Shown: positions 1 to 8,457 of the stretch, in pieces | How positions within the stretch are numbered: the stretch's first letter is position 1 | Layout: each line of letters begins with the position of its first letter | Assembly (NCBI RefSeq): GCF_039545795.1 | Contig: NZ_CP154260.1 | Coordinates: forward strand, 1,803,001-1,867,000 | Reading direction: 5' to 3' | Length of the DNA stretch: 64,000 bases | Origin: Chitinophaga niabensis | Lineage (GTDB): Bacteria > Bacteroidota > Bacteroidia > Chitinophagales > Chitinophagaceae | Translations under genes and position numbers: made by a program | The notes under the pieces: model-generated | Told to the model about the DNA's origin: nothing | Seen by the model: only the letters and a program-made list of their open reading frames with translations | Databases searched by the model: none

Positions 1-498
1 ATCTACCTCCATCACCTGGCCCATAGGATCTTCTTTGCCGAAGTATTTCCGGGCAATGCTTTCTGTCAGTACAACGCTGCCCGGAGCACTGAGAGCAGTC
101 TTAGGATCACCGGCCAGCCATTGATGATCAAATGTCCGGAGGAAGGCCGGGTCTGCAAAGGAATATCCTTTTTCTACATAACGGGTATCGCCGATCTTCA
201 CAATACCTTCAGGCTGGTACCATACCTGGCTTACGTCTTCCAGCTCCGGAAAATCAGTACGCAGGGCAGGGGTAACGGCCATGGAAACACTGGGGTTGAA
301 GTCAAGTGCATTCATGGTTACCCTGTAGGTACGGTCTGCCTTCCTGTGCCAGGCATCGTAACTTAACTCGTTCTTCGTAATTAAGAAGATGACCAGGCAG
401 GAAGCAATGCTTAACGTTAGTCCCATGACATTAAGGGATACATAACCTAAGTTGCGCCATATATTCCTGCACGCGACGATAAGGTAGTTTTTCAGCAT
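1..498 (-). CDS. ABC transporter permease, FtsX/MacB type (N-terminal part only)
   Basis: The frame starts at ATG 498 and runs off the left edge, so about 166 N-terminal residues are seen. It opens with MLKNYLIVACRNIWRN followed by a hydrophobic helix (roughly residues 19-38), then a periplasmic stretch containing SYDAWHRKADRTYRV, SMAVTPAL, GDPKTAL, SVVLTESIARKYFG and EDPMGQV. This is the usual start of the MacB-like periplasmic core domain of Bacteroidota FtsX permeases, which are normally about 800 residues with four or eight transmembrane helices and partner with an ATP-binding subunit to move or extract envelope substrates. The substrate cannot be told. It begins 2 bases after the stop of the upstream small gene, so the two may be cotranscribed, although I see no functional link. 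Confidence 0.85.
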   Translation of the reverse strand, partial: MLKNYLIVACRNIWRNLGYVSLNVMGLTLSIASCLVIFLITKNELSYDAWHRKADRTYRVTMNALDFNPSVSMAVTPALRTDFPELEDVSQVWYQPEGIVKIGDTRYVEKGYSFADPAFLRTFDHQWLAGDPKTALSAPGSVVLTESIARKYFGKEDPMGQVMEVD

Positions 499-500
499 GG

Positions 501-1025
501 CTAGTTGGGCACAAAGGGAATGCCAGTGGTAATGGCGTTGATTATCAATGGGTATTGATGCTTCGGTTGTCCGGTTTTAACCCGTACGGTGTTCGCTTTT
601 GAACAGGATAAATAGAAGGGTTTGTTATCTGTAAAGATCAGTTTTCCGTGCTGGTCCACATACATCCCCGGTTTGGAAAGCGGGATCTTTTCTTCTTCTT
701 TTTTATACACACCTTCGAGGTGCACGGCAATCTCTTCCGCCTCCATTCCCACTTTCAACATCTGCATAGCCATGCCTGTCAAAGCCCGGTACATTTCATG
801 CACCCTGTTTTCTTCCGGCAGGCTGCGGTAGCAACGGGAAGCCAGTCTGGATGCGATCACCAGCATACCGGCATACGCCATGGTTCTTTTGAACCGGGGA
901 TCTTTCTTTACGCGTTTGCCGGTTAAGGAGCTTTTCAAACGGGCATAGTAACCATCCTTCGTTTTATAAAAACAAATGTTATCAATGGTACCTCTGATCT
1001 TTATCGGGCCGGTTTGCTTTGCCAT
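501..1025 (-). CDS. Small basic protein of unknown function, 174 aa
   Basis: I do not recognise a named domain. The protein starts MAKQTGPIKIRGTID, has an aromatic and Lys/Arg-rich N-terminal third (YKTKDGYYARLKSSLTGKR), then an alpha-helical middle (MAYAGMLVIASRLASRCYRSLP, shown here only as a region around residues 50-72) and an acidic C-terminal half. It has no signal peptide or membrane segment. I chose ATG 1025 over the farther in-frame ATG at 1082 because a -7 box lies at 1030-1037 and a start at 1082 would reach into the 11-bp repeat array. Similar MAKQ-start proteins seem to recur in Bacteroidota genomes, from memory and not checked. The stop lies 2 bases before the permease start. 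Confidence 0.7.
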   Translation of the reverse strand: MAKQTGPIKIRGTIDNICFYKTKDGYYARLKSSLTGKRVKKDPRFKRTMAYAGMLVIASRLASRCYRSLPEENRVHEMYRALTGMAMQMLKVGMEAEEIAVHLEGVYKKEEEKIPLSKPGMYVDQHGKLIFTDNKPFYLSCSKANTVRVKTGQPKHQYPLIINAITTGIPFVPN

Positions 1026-1029
1026 ATGG

Positions 1030-1037
1030 CAAAAATA
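1030..1037 (-). promoter_or_regulatory. Predicted -7 box TATTTTTG for the 501-1025 gene
   Basis: Read on the minus strand the bases are TATTTTTG, a full match to the Bacteroidota -7 consensus TAnnTTTG. Only four bases (CCAT) separate it from ATG 1025, so the transcript would begin at or within the start codon. No clear -33 TTTG was found at the expected spacing. Confidence 0.45.
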
Positions 1038-1074
1038 AGGGATAGCATACATCCGGTTTATTGGGATTTCCCAA

Positions 1075-1162
1075 AAAAGCATAGCAATCCCGTAGCAATC
1101 CCGTAGTAATCCCGTAGTAATCCCGTATCAAACCCGTATCAATCCCGTATCAAAAGCATAGT
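1075..1162. repeat. Array of eight 11-bp tandem repeats
   Basis: Eight direct units of exactly 11 bp can be laid end to end. The six inner units read AATCCCGTAGC, AATCCCGTAGT, AATCCCGTAGT, AATCCCGTATC, AAACCCGTATC and AATCCCGTATC. The two outer units, 1075-1085 and 1152-1162, are AAAAGCATAGC and AAAAGCATAGT, nearly identical to each other but different from the core. The array sits in the divergent intergenic region between the 501-1025 gene and the ECF sigma gene, just upstream of the sigma promoter. An 11-bp period is close to one helical turn, which fits stacked protein binding sites, but slippage of a simple repeat is also possible. Confidence 0.85.
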
Positions 1163-1172
1163 AAAAGCGCAC

Positions 1173-1204
1173 TTTCCTGATAGCAGATTATGTAGATATT
1201 TTTG
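1173..1204 (+). promoter_or_regulatory. Predicted promoter of the ECF sigma gene
   Basis: TTTC at 1173-1176 and TATTTTTG at 1197-1204 are separated by 20 bases, close to the housekeeping Bacteroidota pattern TTTG-N19-TAnnTTTG. Transcription would start near 1210, about 60 bases before ATG 1274. The 11-bp repeat array ends 10 bases upstream. Confidence 0.5.
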
Positions 1205-1273
1205 TATGTTTACGCTGCCTGACAGCACGAATAACAGGAAGTGTCAGCCGCCAGCACCCGTACCATGTAACAC

Positions 1274-1867
1274 ATGAACAAGTCCCAGCTCTATAATAGT
1301 GACCTGATTTCCATTAAAAATGGAGACAGGAAGGCATTTGATAATTTTTACGTTGCGTATTTCGACCGCATCTTTGTTTTGCTTCTTTTCTTTTCCAAAT
1401 CCAGGGAAGTAGCGCAAGACCTGTCCCAGGAAACTTTTGCAAGAGTTTGGGAATCCCGCGCATCCCTAAACCCGGAAAATTCGCTTAAAAGCTATACCCG
1501 CCGCATCGCGAAAAATCTTCTCCAGGACTATTTCCGGAAAATTGCCGTAAGAAATAAACACGAAAAAAATTTGCAGGCAGCAGACCAGGTGGAAAACAAA
1601 ACGATGGATCGGGTATTAGACAGCGAACTGCGGAACCTGCTGGAAGAAGCCGTAAAAAAACTCCCCCCTGACAAACAAGTGATTTTCAGGATGAGCCGTT
1701 ATGAACACCTTACCTATGCAGAAATAGCAGCTGCGTTGAATATTACCCCCAAAGCCGTTGAAAGACATATGGCAAGAGCGCTGCAATATCTCAGAACCTA
1801 TCTTACCGAAAAGGCCGGATACCAGTTGCCGGTTTGCCTTTTGTTCTTCAGCACCCTGTCTCAATAA
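1274..1867 (+). CDS. ECF RNA polymerase sigma factor (Bacteroidota expansion type)
   Basis: This 197-residue protein directs RNA polymerase to a small regulon when its anti-sigma partner lets go. Region 2 is visible around residues 22-95, including the core-binding segment DLSQETFARVW; region 4 with its helix-turn-helix lies around residues 130-185 (LTYAEIAAALNITPKAVERH). The length is normal for the family. The next two genes are a FecR anti-sigma factor and an STN-bearing SusC, the standard trans-envelope signalling order, so it most likely turns on the SusC/SusD genes at 3054-8300 when their substrate is bound. The stop is 78 bases before the FecR start, so cotranscription is likely. The C-terminal tail (PVCLLFFSTLSQ) is hydrophobic and looks nonconserved. 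Confidence 0.93.
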   Translation: MNKSQLYNSDLISIKNGDRKAFDNFYVAYFDRIFVLLLFFSKSREVAQDLSQETFARVWESRASLNPENSLKSYTRRIAKNLLQDYFRKIAVRNKHEKNLQAADQVENKTMDRVLDSELRNLLEEAVKKLPPDKQVIFRMSRYEHLTYAEIAAALNITPKAVERHMARALQYLRTYLTEKAGYQLPVCLLFFSTLSQ

Positions 1868-1945
1868 AAAAAATGCAAACAGAGGGGGGATAGCTCACAG
1901 TAGAACGTATTAGTTATTATATCGCTGCCAAATGAATAGATCCAG

Positions 1946-2914
1946 ATGAATAGATCAAGGCTATATGCCATTCTCGAAAAAATAAAAAAGGGTAATTCCA
2001 CAAAGGAAGAAAGAGATCTGTTGGTCCAGTGGTATGAGGCTGCTGATGAAGCAGATGCGGAAGAATTGTTTGATGAGGTTGGAGATATCATAGATCGCAT
2101 GGATCTGCCTTCCCTGAAAACGCTGGAGATGCAACTGTCTGATACTGAAATGCCAAGAGTGATCCCAATCCGCAACCGCTGGCGCAGGCTGGGCATCGCG
2201 GCTGCAGTTTTGATCTTAGTTTTCTCCACTATTGGCGTTTACCGCTCTTTCAAAGGCAGCCGGCTTTCTATGACGGTTTATAGTACCGGCAAAGGCGAAA
2301 CGCGCCATATCCGGTTGCCAGACGGGTCTGAGGTTACATTGAATGCCAGCAGTGCACTAAAGGTGCCGGAATCATTTCTGTCGGAGGAAAGGAGCGTTTT
2401 CCTGAAAGGCGAAGCTTTTTTCTCTGTTTCGAAGTCCGAAAAGCTGCCGTTCAGCGTCTTGTCGGAAGACAGCGTATTGGTGAAGGTGCTGGGAACTTCC
2501 TTTAACATCAATGCCTATAGCAGCAACATAGAAACGAAAGTGGCTGTTTTAACGGGAAAGGTGGCGATAAGCAAGGCTGATCAGCAACTGGGTTTGTTCA
2601 GTGCCGGTCAGCAACTTATATACAATAAAGACAGCCGGCTTTTTTCACGGACAAACGAAGAGAATGCAGACGCCTGGCTGAAAGGTACAGTGGCTTTCCG
2701 GGGTAATACCCTGAATGAAGTGGTAGAAACGTTATCCAGGGTTTATAATAAGGAAATAGCGCTGAAACCGGGTGTGAATGGAGAGCTACAGTTTACCGGC
2801 AACTTTGAAAAGGAATTGGGAATTGATAACATTTTGAAAATGGTATGTGCGCTTCATAGTTTGGAATATACATACAAAAACAACCAGATCGTAATCAGCA
2901 GAAAGCAACTTTAA
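1946..2914 (+). CDS. FecR-family anti-sigma factor
   Basis: This inner-membrane regulator carries a signal from the outer-membrane transporter to the ECF sigma factor. Residues 1-75 form the cytoplasmic sigma-binding part, 82-99 a single membrane helix (GIAAAVLILVFSTIGVYR), 110-208 the periplasmic FecR domain with the LKGEAFF motif at 153-159, and about 250-318 a DUF4974 domain (NTLNEVVETLSRVYNKEIAL) related to STN folds. The length of 322 residues is usual. An earlier ATG at 1932 sits in a near-duplicate of the start region (ATGAATAGATC twice) but reaches TGA after five codons, so 1946 is the start. It lies between the sigma gene and the STN-SusC gene. Confidence 0.93.
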   Translation: MNRSRLYAILEKIKKGNSTKEERDLLVQWYEAADEADAEELFDEVGDIIDRMDLPSLKTLEMQLSDTEMPRVIPIRNRWRRLGIAAAVLILVFSTIGVYRSFKGSRLSMTVYSTGKGETRHIRLPDGSEVTLNASSALKVPESFLSEERSVFLKGEAFFSVSKSEKLPFSVLSEDSVLVKVLGTSFNINAYSSNIETKVAVLTGKVAISKADQQLGLFSAGQQLIYNKDSRLFSRTNEENADAWLKGTVAFRGNTLNEVVETLSRVYNKEIALKPGVNGELQFTGNFEKELGIDNILKMVCALHSLEYTYKNNQIVISRKQL

Positions 2915-3053
2915 CAAAAAAAATAAGCGAAAAAAAAATGACAGCATGCGCAGGCATTGCTGAGGGCTTTGCTTTGCCTGCAAACATAAGTCCGGCCATT
3001 GCTCTGCAAAAAATGTATCAATACTAAATTCAAATAAAAACTCCACGTCAGTT

Positions 3054-6000
3054 ATGAGATGCAACCAAAAGAGAAAAATTTTACACCGGCGCATATTTGT
3101 ACCGGTGATGGTGTTTTTTGCCGTCTTCCTGTTGTCGGGTGCTATGGCGCTACCCTGCCATGCGCAACAGATTGATGAAGTACGTATTTCCCTTAAAGGA
3201 GGTGGGCGAACAGTGGTCGAAGTACTGGATGAGATCCAGCAAAAATCGGCTTTCCAGTTTGTATATGATCCTAAGCAAATAAACGGCAACAACATAAAAA
3301 TTCACCAGTCATTCAGGAATGCCACGGTAAAAAGTGTGCTGGACAGCCTGCGGCTGACCAGCCAGGTAAATGGTAAAAATGTGCTCCTCACCAGGGCATC
3401 GGCTTCGGCGCCAGGTGCTGAGAAGATCAGGATCAAAGGTATCGTGAAGGATAGCCGGGGAACGCTGCTGCCGGGTGTGCTGGTACAGGAAATGGGCACA
3501 GAAAACGCCCAGGTTACAAACGCAACCGGCGCATATGAGATCATGGCGGATGCCGGGGGCACACTGTTATTTAAAATGATGAGGTATGCGGAGAGCGTAA
3601 TACCTGTTGAGGGCAGAAGTATCATCAACATTACACTTCAGGATGCGGCGAAACAGCTGGATGAAGCCGTAGTGGTGGGGTTTGGAACGCAAAAAAAGTA
3701 TTCCGTTGTAGGCGCTATCACTACTATCCAGCCTGAGGAACTGCAGATGAGCACCAGCCGCTCGCTCAGCAGCAATCTGGCCGGGCAGCTTTCCGGCATT
3801 ATTGCAACGCAACGCAGCGGTGAGCCGGGTTATGACAATGCGAGTTTCTGGATCCGGGGGATTTCCACGTTTGCGGGAAGCCGTAGTCCACTGGTATTGG
3901 TTGACGGAGTGGAGCGGTCGCTGAACAATATAGACCCTGCAGAAATTGAATCTTTCTCCATCCTGAAAGATGCTGCTGCCAGTGCTGTATATGGCGTACG
4001 TGGCGCAAATGGCGTTATCATCATCAATACCAAAAGAGGGCATATTGGAAAGCCTGCCATGAATATACGCATGGAGCAGGGATTCACACAACCGGTGAAG
4101 ATACCGGATTTCCTGGGCGCCGCGGATTACCTGGAAGTATTGAACGGCATTGCCAGGGAATCTGGCGGACAGATACCTTACACGCAGGAGCAGATAGACA
4201 ATATCCGCAACAAGGTGGATCCGGACCTATACCCCGATGTTAACTGGCTGGATGCCATCACCAACAACCATGCATCTAACACCAGGGTAAACCTGACTGT
4301 ATCCGGCGGCAGTGATTTTCTGCGTTATGCCTTTGTGGGTTCCTATTATGGGGAGAACGGCATTATGAGCAGAGATGAAACGCAAAGCTGGAACTCATCG
4401 CTCAAATTGAAGCGGTATAATATGCGCACCAACATCGATCTGAAACTCACGCCTTCAACCCTGATGCGGGTTAACCTGGGGGGGTATCTGCAGGATGGGA
4501 ACAGGGCGCCCCAGTCCATCGATGACCTGTTCAGCAGGGCATTTGAAATACCGCCGTACGTGCATCCTGCCCGCTACTCTTCCGGAGAAATTCCTGTTAC
4601 GCCGGAACGCTCAAACCCCTGGGCCCTTGCCACCCAAACCGGCTACGACCGGTCCAGCACCAGCAAACTGGAATCCCTGTTCGCTATCGAGCAAAACCTG
4701 GATGCGCTTACAGAAGGACTAAAAGCGAATGTCAAATTTTCATTCGACCGTTATTCAGGTAACAGTGTAAGACGCAGCAAAACGCCGGACTACTACAATC
4801 CCGCCACAGCCAGGCTGCCTGATGGTTCGCTGGATCTTGTCATCTACAAATACGGCGAACAATTCCTGGGCTATTCCACCGGGTCTGAATGGGGAGATAA
4901 AAGTGTGTACCTGGAAGCGTCCCTGAACTATAGCCGTAACTTCGGCCGTCACTATACAGACGCGTTATTCCTTTACAATCAGCGGAACTATGATAATGGA
5001 GACCGGCTTCCTTTCAGGAATCAGGGCATTGCAGGGCGTTTCTCTTATGCCTTCGATCACCGGTATATCGCAGAGTTCAACTTTGGGTATAACGGCTCAG
5101 AAAACTTCGCCAGAGGCCGCCGCTTTGGTTTCTTTCCCTCTGTAGCCATTGGCTGGCTCATCAGCGAGGAGCCATTTATGAAACGTTTCAATAACACGAT
5201 CTCGAAGTTAAAAGTGAGAGGTTCCTATGGCCTGGTAGGAAACGACAGGATAGATGGCCGCCGCTTTGCTTATATCACCACCATCGGCGATACGGATGGT
5301 TATAGCTGGGGGATTGACGCGGATTACGGCCGGGCTGGCAGAAGAGAAGGAGATTACGGCGTTGAAAACCTAACCTGGGAAACGGTAACCAAAACCAATG
5401 TAGGTATAGAACTGGGCTTGTTCAACAGCATAGAGCTGCGGGTTGACCTGTTTGATGAGTTACGCCGCGACATATTCATGCAGCGCAAAACGATCCCTGG
5501 TTCTGCAGGTTTTATCCAAACCCCCTGGGCAAACTTCGGGAAAGTGAACAACAGGGGATTGGATATGTCTCTTGACATTAAAAGACAGTTCAATTCCAAC
5601 TTTTTCCTGTCAGTAAGAGGTAACCTTACCTATGCTGTCAACAAAATACTGGAACAGGATGAGCCGGCTACCGTAATTGGTACCAATCGTTCATCTACAG
5701 GCAAACCTGTAGGGCAAATATTTGGCCTGGTAGCAGAGGGGCTGTTTTCCGAAGCGGATTTCGAGGATGTGGATAACGGTGTGCTGAACAAGTCCATCCC
5801 CGCACACACTTACGGCCTTGTGCGCCCCGGAGACATCAAATACAAGGATCTCAACGGTGATGGCTTCATCAACGATTTTGACCGCACTGCAATTGGCGGC
5901 ACCGTAGATCCCCAGATCGTATATGGATTCGGATTGAATGCGCGGTACAGGCAGTTTGATATTGGACTTTTTTTCCAGGGCAATGCTAAAACACAACGCG

Positions 6001-6401
6001 TGATCGGTGAAGGCACTACCTACTTTATTCCGGGTTCCGGCAGCGGAGCCCTGGGAAATATTTATGCAAACGTAGAGGACCGCTGGACAAAGGAAAACCC
6101 AAGGCAGGATGTTTTCTGGCCGCGGCTTTCCAACTCCGTGCATGCTAACAACACACAGGCTTCCACATGGTGGCTGAGAGACATGAGCATGATCCGGCTC
6201 AGGAACCTTGAACTGGGGTATAATTTCCGCACCTATCACTTTGGCAAAGTAAAAATGGATAATGCACGCCTTTTTATCAGGGGCAACAATCTTTTCGTTC
6301 TTTCCTCCTTCGACCTGTGGGACCCGGAACTGGGTTCATCTAATGGTTTCAGGTACCCGATCATGAAATCGTTGTCCGTTGGATTGAATGCAAATTTCTA
6401 A
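3054..6401 (+). CDS. SusC/RagA-type TonB-dependent transporter with STN signalling domain
   Basis: This 1115-residue outer-membrane transporter imports a SusD-bound ligand using TonB energy and also reports binding to FecR. A long basic N-terminus and signal peptide end near residue 38 (MALPCHAQ). The STN domain spans about 45-100 (GGGRTVVEVLDEIQQKSAFQ), a carboxypeptidase-like plug-extension domain about 124-200, followed by EAVVVGFGTQKK, the TonB plug (GIIATQRSGEPG, PLVLVDGVERS, LKDAAASAVYGVRGANGVI) and a 22-strand-type barrel ending in a terminal Phe (LNANF). STN domains mark transporters controlled by sigma/FecR, which are the two genes just upstream. The SusD partner follows after 24 bases. 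The substrate is not evident because no enzyme gene is attached. Confidence 0.95.
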   Translation: MRCNQKRKILHRRIFVPVMVFFAVFLLSGAMALPCHAQQIDEVRISLKGGGRTVVEVLDEIQQKSAFQFVYDPKQINGNNIKIHQSFRNATVKSVLDSLRLTSQVNGKNVLLTRASASAPGAEKIRIKGIVKDSRGTLLPGVLVQEMGTENAQVTNATGAYEIMADAGGTLLFKMMRYAESVIPVEGRSIINITLQDAAKQLDEAVVVGFGTQKKYSVVGAITTIQPEELQMSTSRSLSSNLAGQLSGIIATQRSGEPGYDNASFWIRGISTFAGSRSPLVLVDGVERSLNNIDPAEIESFSILKDAAASAVYGVRGANGVIIINTKRGHIGKPAMNIRMEQGFTQPVKIPDFLGAADYLEVLNGIARESGGQIPYTQEQIDNIRNKVDPDLYPDVNWLDAITNNHASNTRVNLTVSGGSDFLRYAFVGSYYGENGIMSRDETQSWNSSLKLKRYNMRTNIDLKLTPSTLMRVNLGGYLQDGNRAPQSIDDLFSRAFEIPPYVHPARYSSGEIPVTPERSNPWALATQTGYDRSSTSKLESLFAIEQNLDALTEGLKANVKFSFDRYSGNSVRRSKTPDYYNPATARLPDGSLDLVIYKYGEQFLGYSTGSEWGDKSVYLEASLNYSRNFGRHYTDALFLYNQRNYDNGDRLPFRNQGIAGRFSYAFDHRYIAEFNFGYNGSENFARGRRFGFFPSVAIGWLISEEPFMKRFNNTISKLKVRGSYGLVGNDRIDGRRFAYITTIGDTDGYSWGIDADYGRAGRREGDYGVENLTWETVTKTNVGIELGLFNSIELRVDLFDELRRDIFMQRKTIPGSAGFIQTPWANFGKVNNRGLDMSLDIKRQFNSNFFLSVRGNLTYAVNKILEQDEPATVIGTNRSSTGKPVGQIFGLVAEGLFSEADFEDVDNGVLNKSIPAHTYGLVRPGDIKYKDLNGDGFINDFDRTAIGGTVDPQIVYGFGLNARYRQFDIGLFFQGNAKTQRVIGEGTTYFIPGSGSGALGNIYANVEDRWTKENPRQDVFWPRLSNSVHANNTQASTWWLRDMSMIRLRNLELGYNFRTYHFGKVKMDNARLFIRGNNLFVLSSFDLWDPELGSSNGFRYPIMKSLSVGLNANF

Positions 6402-6425
6402 GTTCCACTAAACACACGTCAAATT

Positions 6426-8300
6426 ATGAAAAAACTGATCTACATATTCCTGCTGCCCTTGCTGCTGTTATTCAATTCCTGCGAAAAGTTCCTGGACAAA
6501 TCACCGGAAGACCTGCTGACGCTCGACATGATATTCAATGATAAAACGAGAACGGAAGATTGGCTGGCCGGTATTTATGCCAGCGTTCCCGATCCTTACT
6601 GGGGCTTTGCAAGAAGTATTGCATACGATCCCCTGTCGGACGATATGGCGCCTTCAACAGGTTGGGAACAATTCGGCTGGACCGTAATAGGCAGGCAAAC
6701 CGGGAACTGGAACCCTACCACCTCCTGGGATCCGAATTACTGGACGGTCCTGCAGCAGCGCATCCGCTCTGCCTATATTTTCATCGGCAGGGTAAAGGCC
6801 AATCCTGTGCAAAAAGTGACGGAAGAAGAAGTAGAGCTCCTGAAGAACGAAGCACGGTTCCTGATAGCTTATTATTACTGGCTGCTGACGGAAGCGTACG
6901 GCGTGGTTCCCTTCAATGCCGGGATCATACCTACAAACGCAACGGAAGAAGAACTGATGCAGGCGCAGATCCCCTTTGACAGGATGATTGACTGGATAGA
7001 TAAAGAACTGAAAGAGGTATCTGGCAAACTACCTGCTTCCTATAATATTCCCAGCAAATACGGGCGCGCCACTTCCATCATGTGCCTGGCGGTGAGGGCG
7101 AGGATGCTGTTATTTGCTGCCAGCCCGCTGGTGAACGGCAACCCCGATTATAAGGGATTTAAAAACAACAAACAGGAAGAATTATATAACGGTACCTATG
7201 ATCCGGAGAAATGGGTGCGTGCAAAAAATGCCTGCAAGGAACTCCTTGATGCAGCCCATTCGGCAGGGCATCAACTGTACATTGAATTTAACAAGGATGG
7301 TGCTATCGATCCGTTCATGTCATATCAGAACATGATGTTCGCAAAAGGAAATCAGAACAAAGAAATACTTTTTGCACGGCCAGTCGCGAACCACTGGGAA
7401 TACGACAAACATGCCCAGCCAAGAGGTACGGGAGGTAACGGCGGAATGGGTATTACGCAATCGCTCGTGGATGCCTTTTTTATGAATAACGGACGCCCTA
7501 TTACAGACCCCTCTTCCGGTTATGTGGAAAAAGGATTCTCCACCCTGCCCGAAGTACGCAACACAAAATGGCTGGAAGCGCAGGGGGATCAGGCAGGTAA
7601 GGAAGGACAGGTAACGCTGGCAGGGACCTACAACATGTACTGCAACCGCGAAGCACGGTTTTATGTATCCGTACTGTATAACCGGGCATGGTTCCGCCGG
7701 GAAGGCCGCACCACCCGCTTTATGCAACGGGAATGGGACGGTGGCCCTACGCACGATGCACCTCAGAATGGTTACCTGCTGAGAAAGAAAGTGCACCCGG
7801 CCTTTGATCCACGGACAGGTGCAAACCCCTACCGCCCTGGTATCCTCTACCGGCTTGGAGAAGCTTACCTTAATTACGCAGAAGCGCTCAACGAAGCAGA
7901 CCCCAATAATACTGAGATATTTACCTATCTCAACCGTGTGAGGGAAAGGGCCGGTTTACCGGGCTATGGTACAGGTGCCGGACAAATTCCACTTGCCGGA
8001 CAGGCGGAAGTACGGGAGGCCATCAGGAGGGAACGCCGCGTAGAACTGAATAATGAAGGGCTGCGCTGGAATGATATCCGTCGCTGGAAAATTGGTGAAG
8101 CAACACTCGATGGTAACTTCTACGGCATGAACTATAACGGCTCGCAACTCAGCGATGATGAAAATGATCCCCAGGCTTTTTTCAAGCGGACCGTATATCA
8201 AAGACGCAGGTTCAGTAAAAAGAACTACTGGTTTCCTGTTCCCCAATCAGAGATTGACAAGAACCCCAACCTGGCTCAAAATCCGTTTTGGTTGAATTAA
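6426..8300 (+). CDS. SusD/RagB-family surface lipoprotein
   Basis: This 624-residue protein is the ligand-binding lid of the SusC barrel encoded just upstream. A lipoprotein signal peptide ends in LLFNSC with the acylated Cys at residue 19. The N-terminal SusD-like domain begins after EKFLDKSPEDLLTLDMIF, and the conserved C-terminal RagB/SusD half shows YLNYAEALNEADPNN, YLNRVRERAGLPGYG, IRRERRVELNNEGLRWNDIRRW and a final FPVPQSEIDKNPNLAQNPFW. The many aromatic residues fit glycan or peptide binding, but the ligand is unknown. It is the last gene of the sigma/FecR locus and is followed by a hairpin. Confidence 0.95.
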   Translation: MKKLIYIFLLPLLLLFNSCEKFLDKSPEDLLTLDMIFNDKTRTEDWLAGIYASVPDPYWGFARSIAYDPLSDDMAPSTGWEQFGWTVIGRQTGNWNPTTSWDPNYWTVLQQRIRSAYIFIGRVKANPVQKVTEEEVELLKNEARFLIAYYYWLLTEAYGVVPFNAGIIPTNATEEELMQAQIPFDRMIDWIDKELKEVSGKLPASYNIPSKYGRATSIMCLAVRARMLLFAASPLVNGNPDYKGFKNNKQEELYNGTYDPEKWVRAKNACKELLDAAHSAGHQLYIEFNKDGAIDPFMSYQNMMFAKGNQNKEILFARPVANHWEYDKHAQPRGTGGNGGMGITQSLVDAFFMNNGRPITDPSSGYVEKGFSTLPEVRNTKWLEAQGDQAGKEGQVTLAGTYNMYCNREARFYVSVLYNRAWFRREGRTTRFMQREWDGGPTHDAPQNGYLLRKKVHPAFDPRTGANPYRPGILYRLGEAYLNYAEALNEADPNNTEIFTYLNRVRERAGLPGYGTGAGQIPLAGQAEVREAIRRERRVELNNEGLRWNDIRRWKIGEATLDGNFYGMNYNGSQLSDDENDPQAFFKRTVYQRRRFSKKNYWFPVPQSEIDKNPNLAQNPFWLN

Positions 8301-8312
8301 TTTAAAAAATGA

Positions 8313-8344
8313 TGATCACGGTAAATGTCCATTTGCCGTGATCA
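8313..8344 (+). terminator. Hairpin after the first SusC/SusD pair
   Basis: TGATCACGG at 8313-8321 pairs with CCGTGATCA at 8336-8344, and AAAT pairs with ATTT around a GTCC loop after one T-G pair. The downstream run (TTCATTT) is a weak T tract, so this is a probable rather than certain intrinsic terminator. Confidence 0.6.
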
Positions 8345-8429
8345 TTCATTTAAACCCCAAAATCACCATTTCAACCAACAGAATAAACATTTGATGATAT
8401 TGTAACATCTGAGATCCTTCCCCGCCATA

Positions 8430-8437
8430 TAGCTTTG
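8430..8437 (+). promoter_or_regulatory. Predicted -7 box TAGCTTTG for the 8458 lipoprotein gene
   Basis: TAGCTTTG fully matches TAnnTTTG and lies 20 bases before ATG 8458. No convincing -33 element is seen, so promoter strength is uncertain. Confidence 0.4.
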
Positions 8438-8457
8438 CGGAAAACATTTCAAGTACA

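Noticed and set aside
2915..3053. A-rich gap before the first SusC gene as a possible promoter or gene
   Set aside because: It holds poly-A runs and a weak GCAGGC/GCCTGC pairing but no promoter of the consensus type and no coding frame; it is probably an operon spacer.
3567..4091. Minus-strand open frame of 174 codons inside the first SusC gene
   Set aside because: Antisense shadow over the conserved TonB plug; no recognisable protein features.
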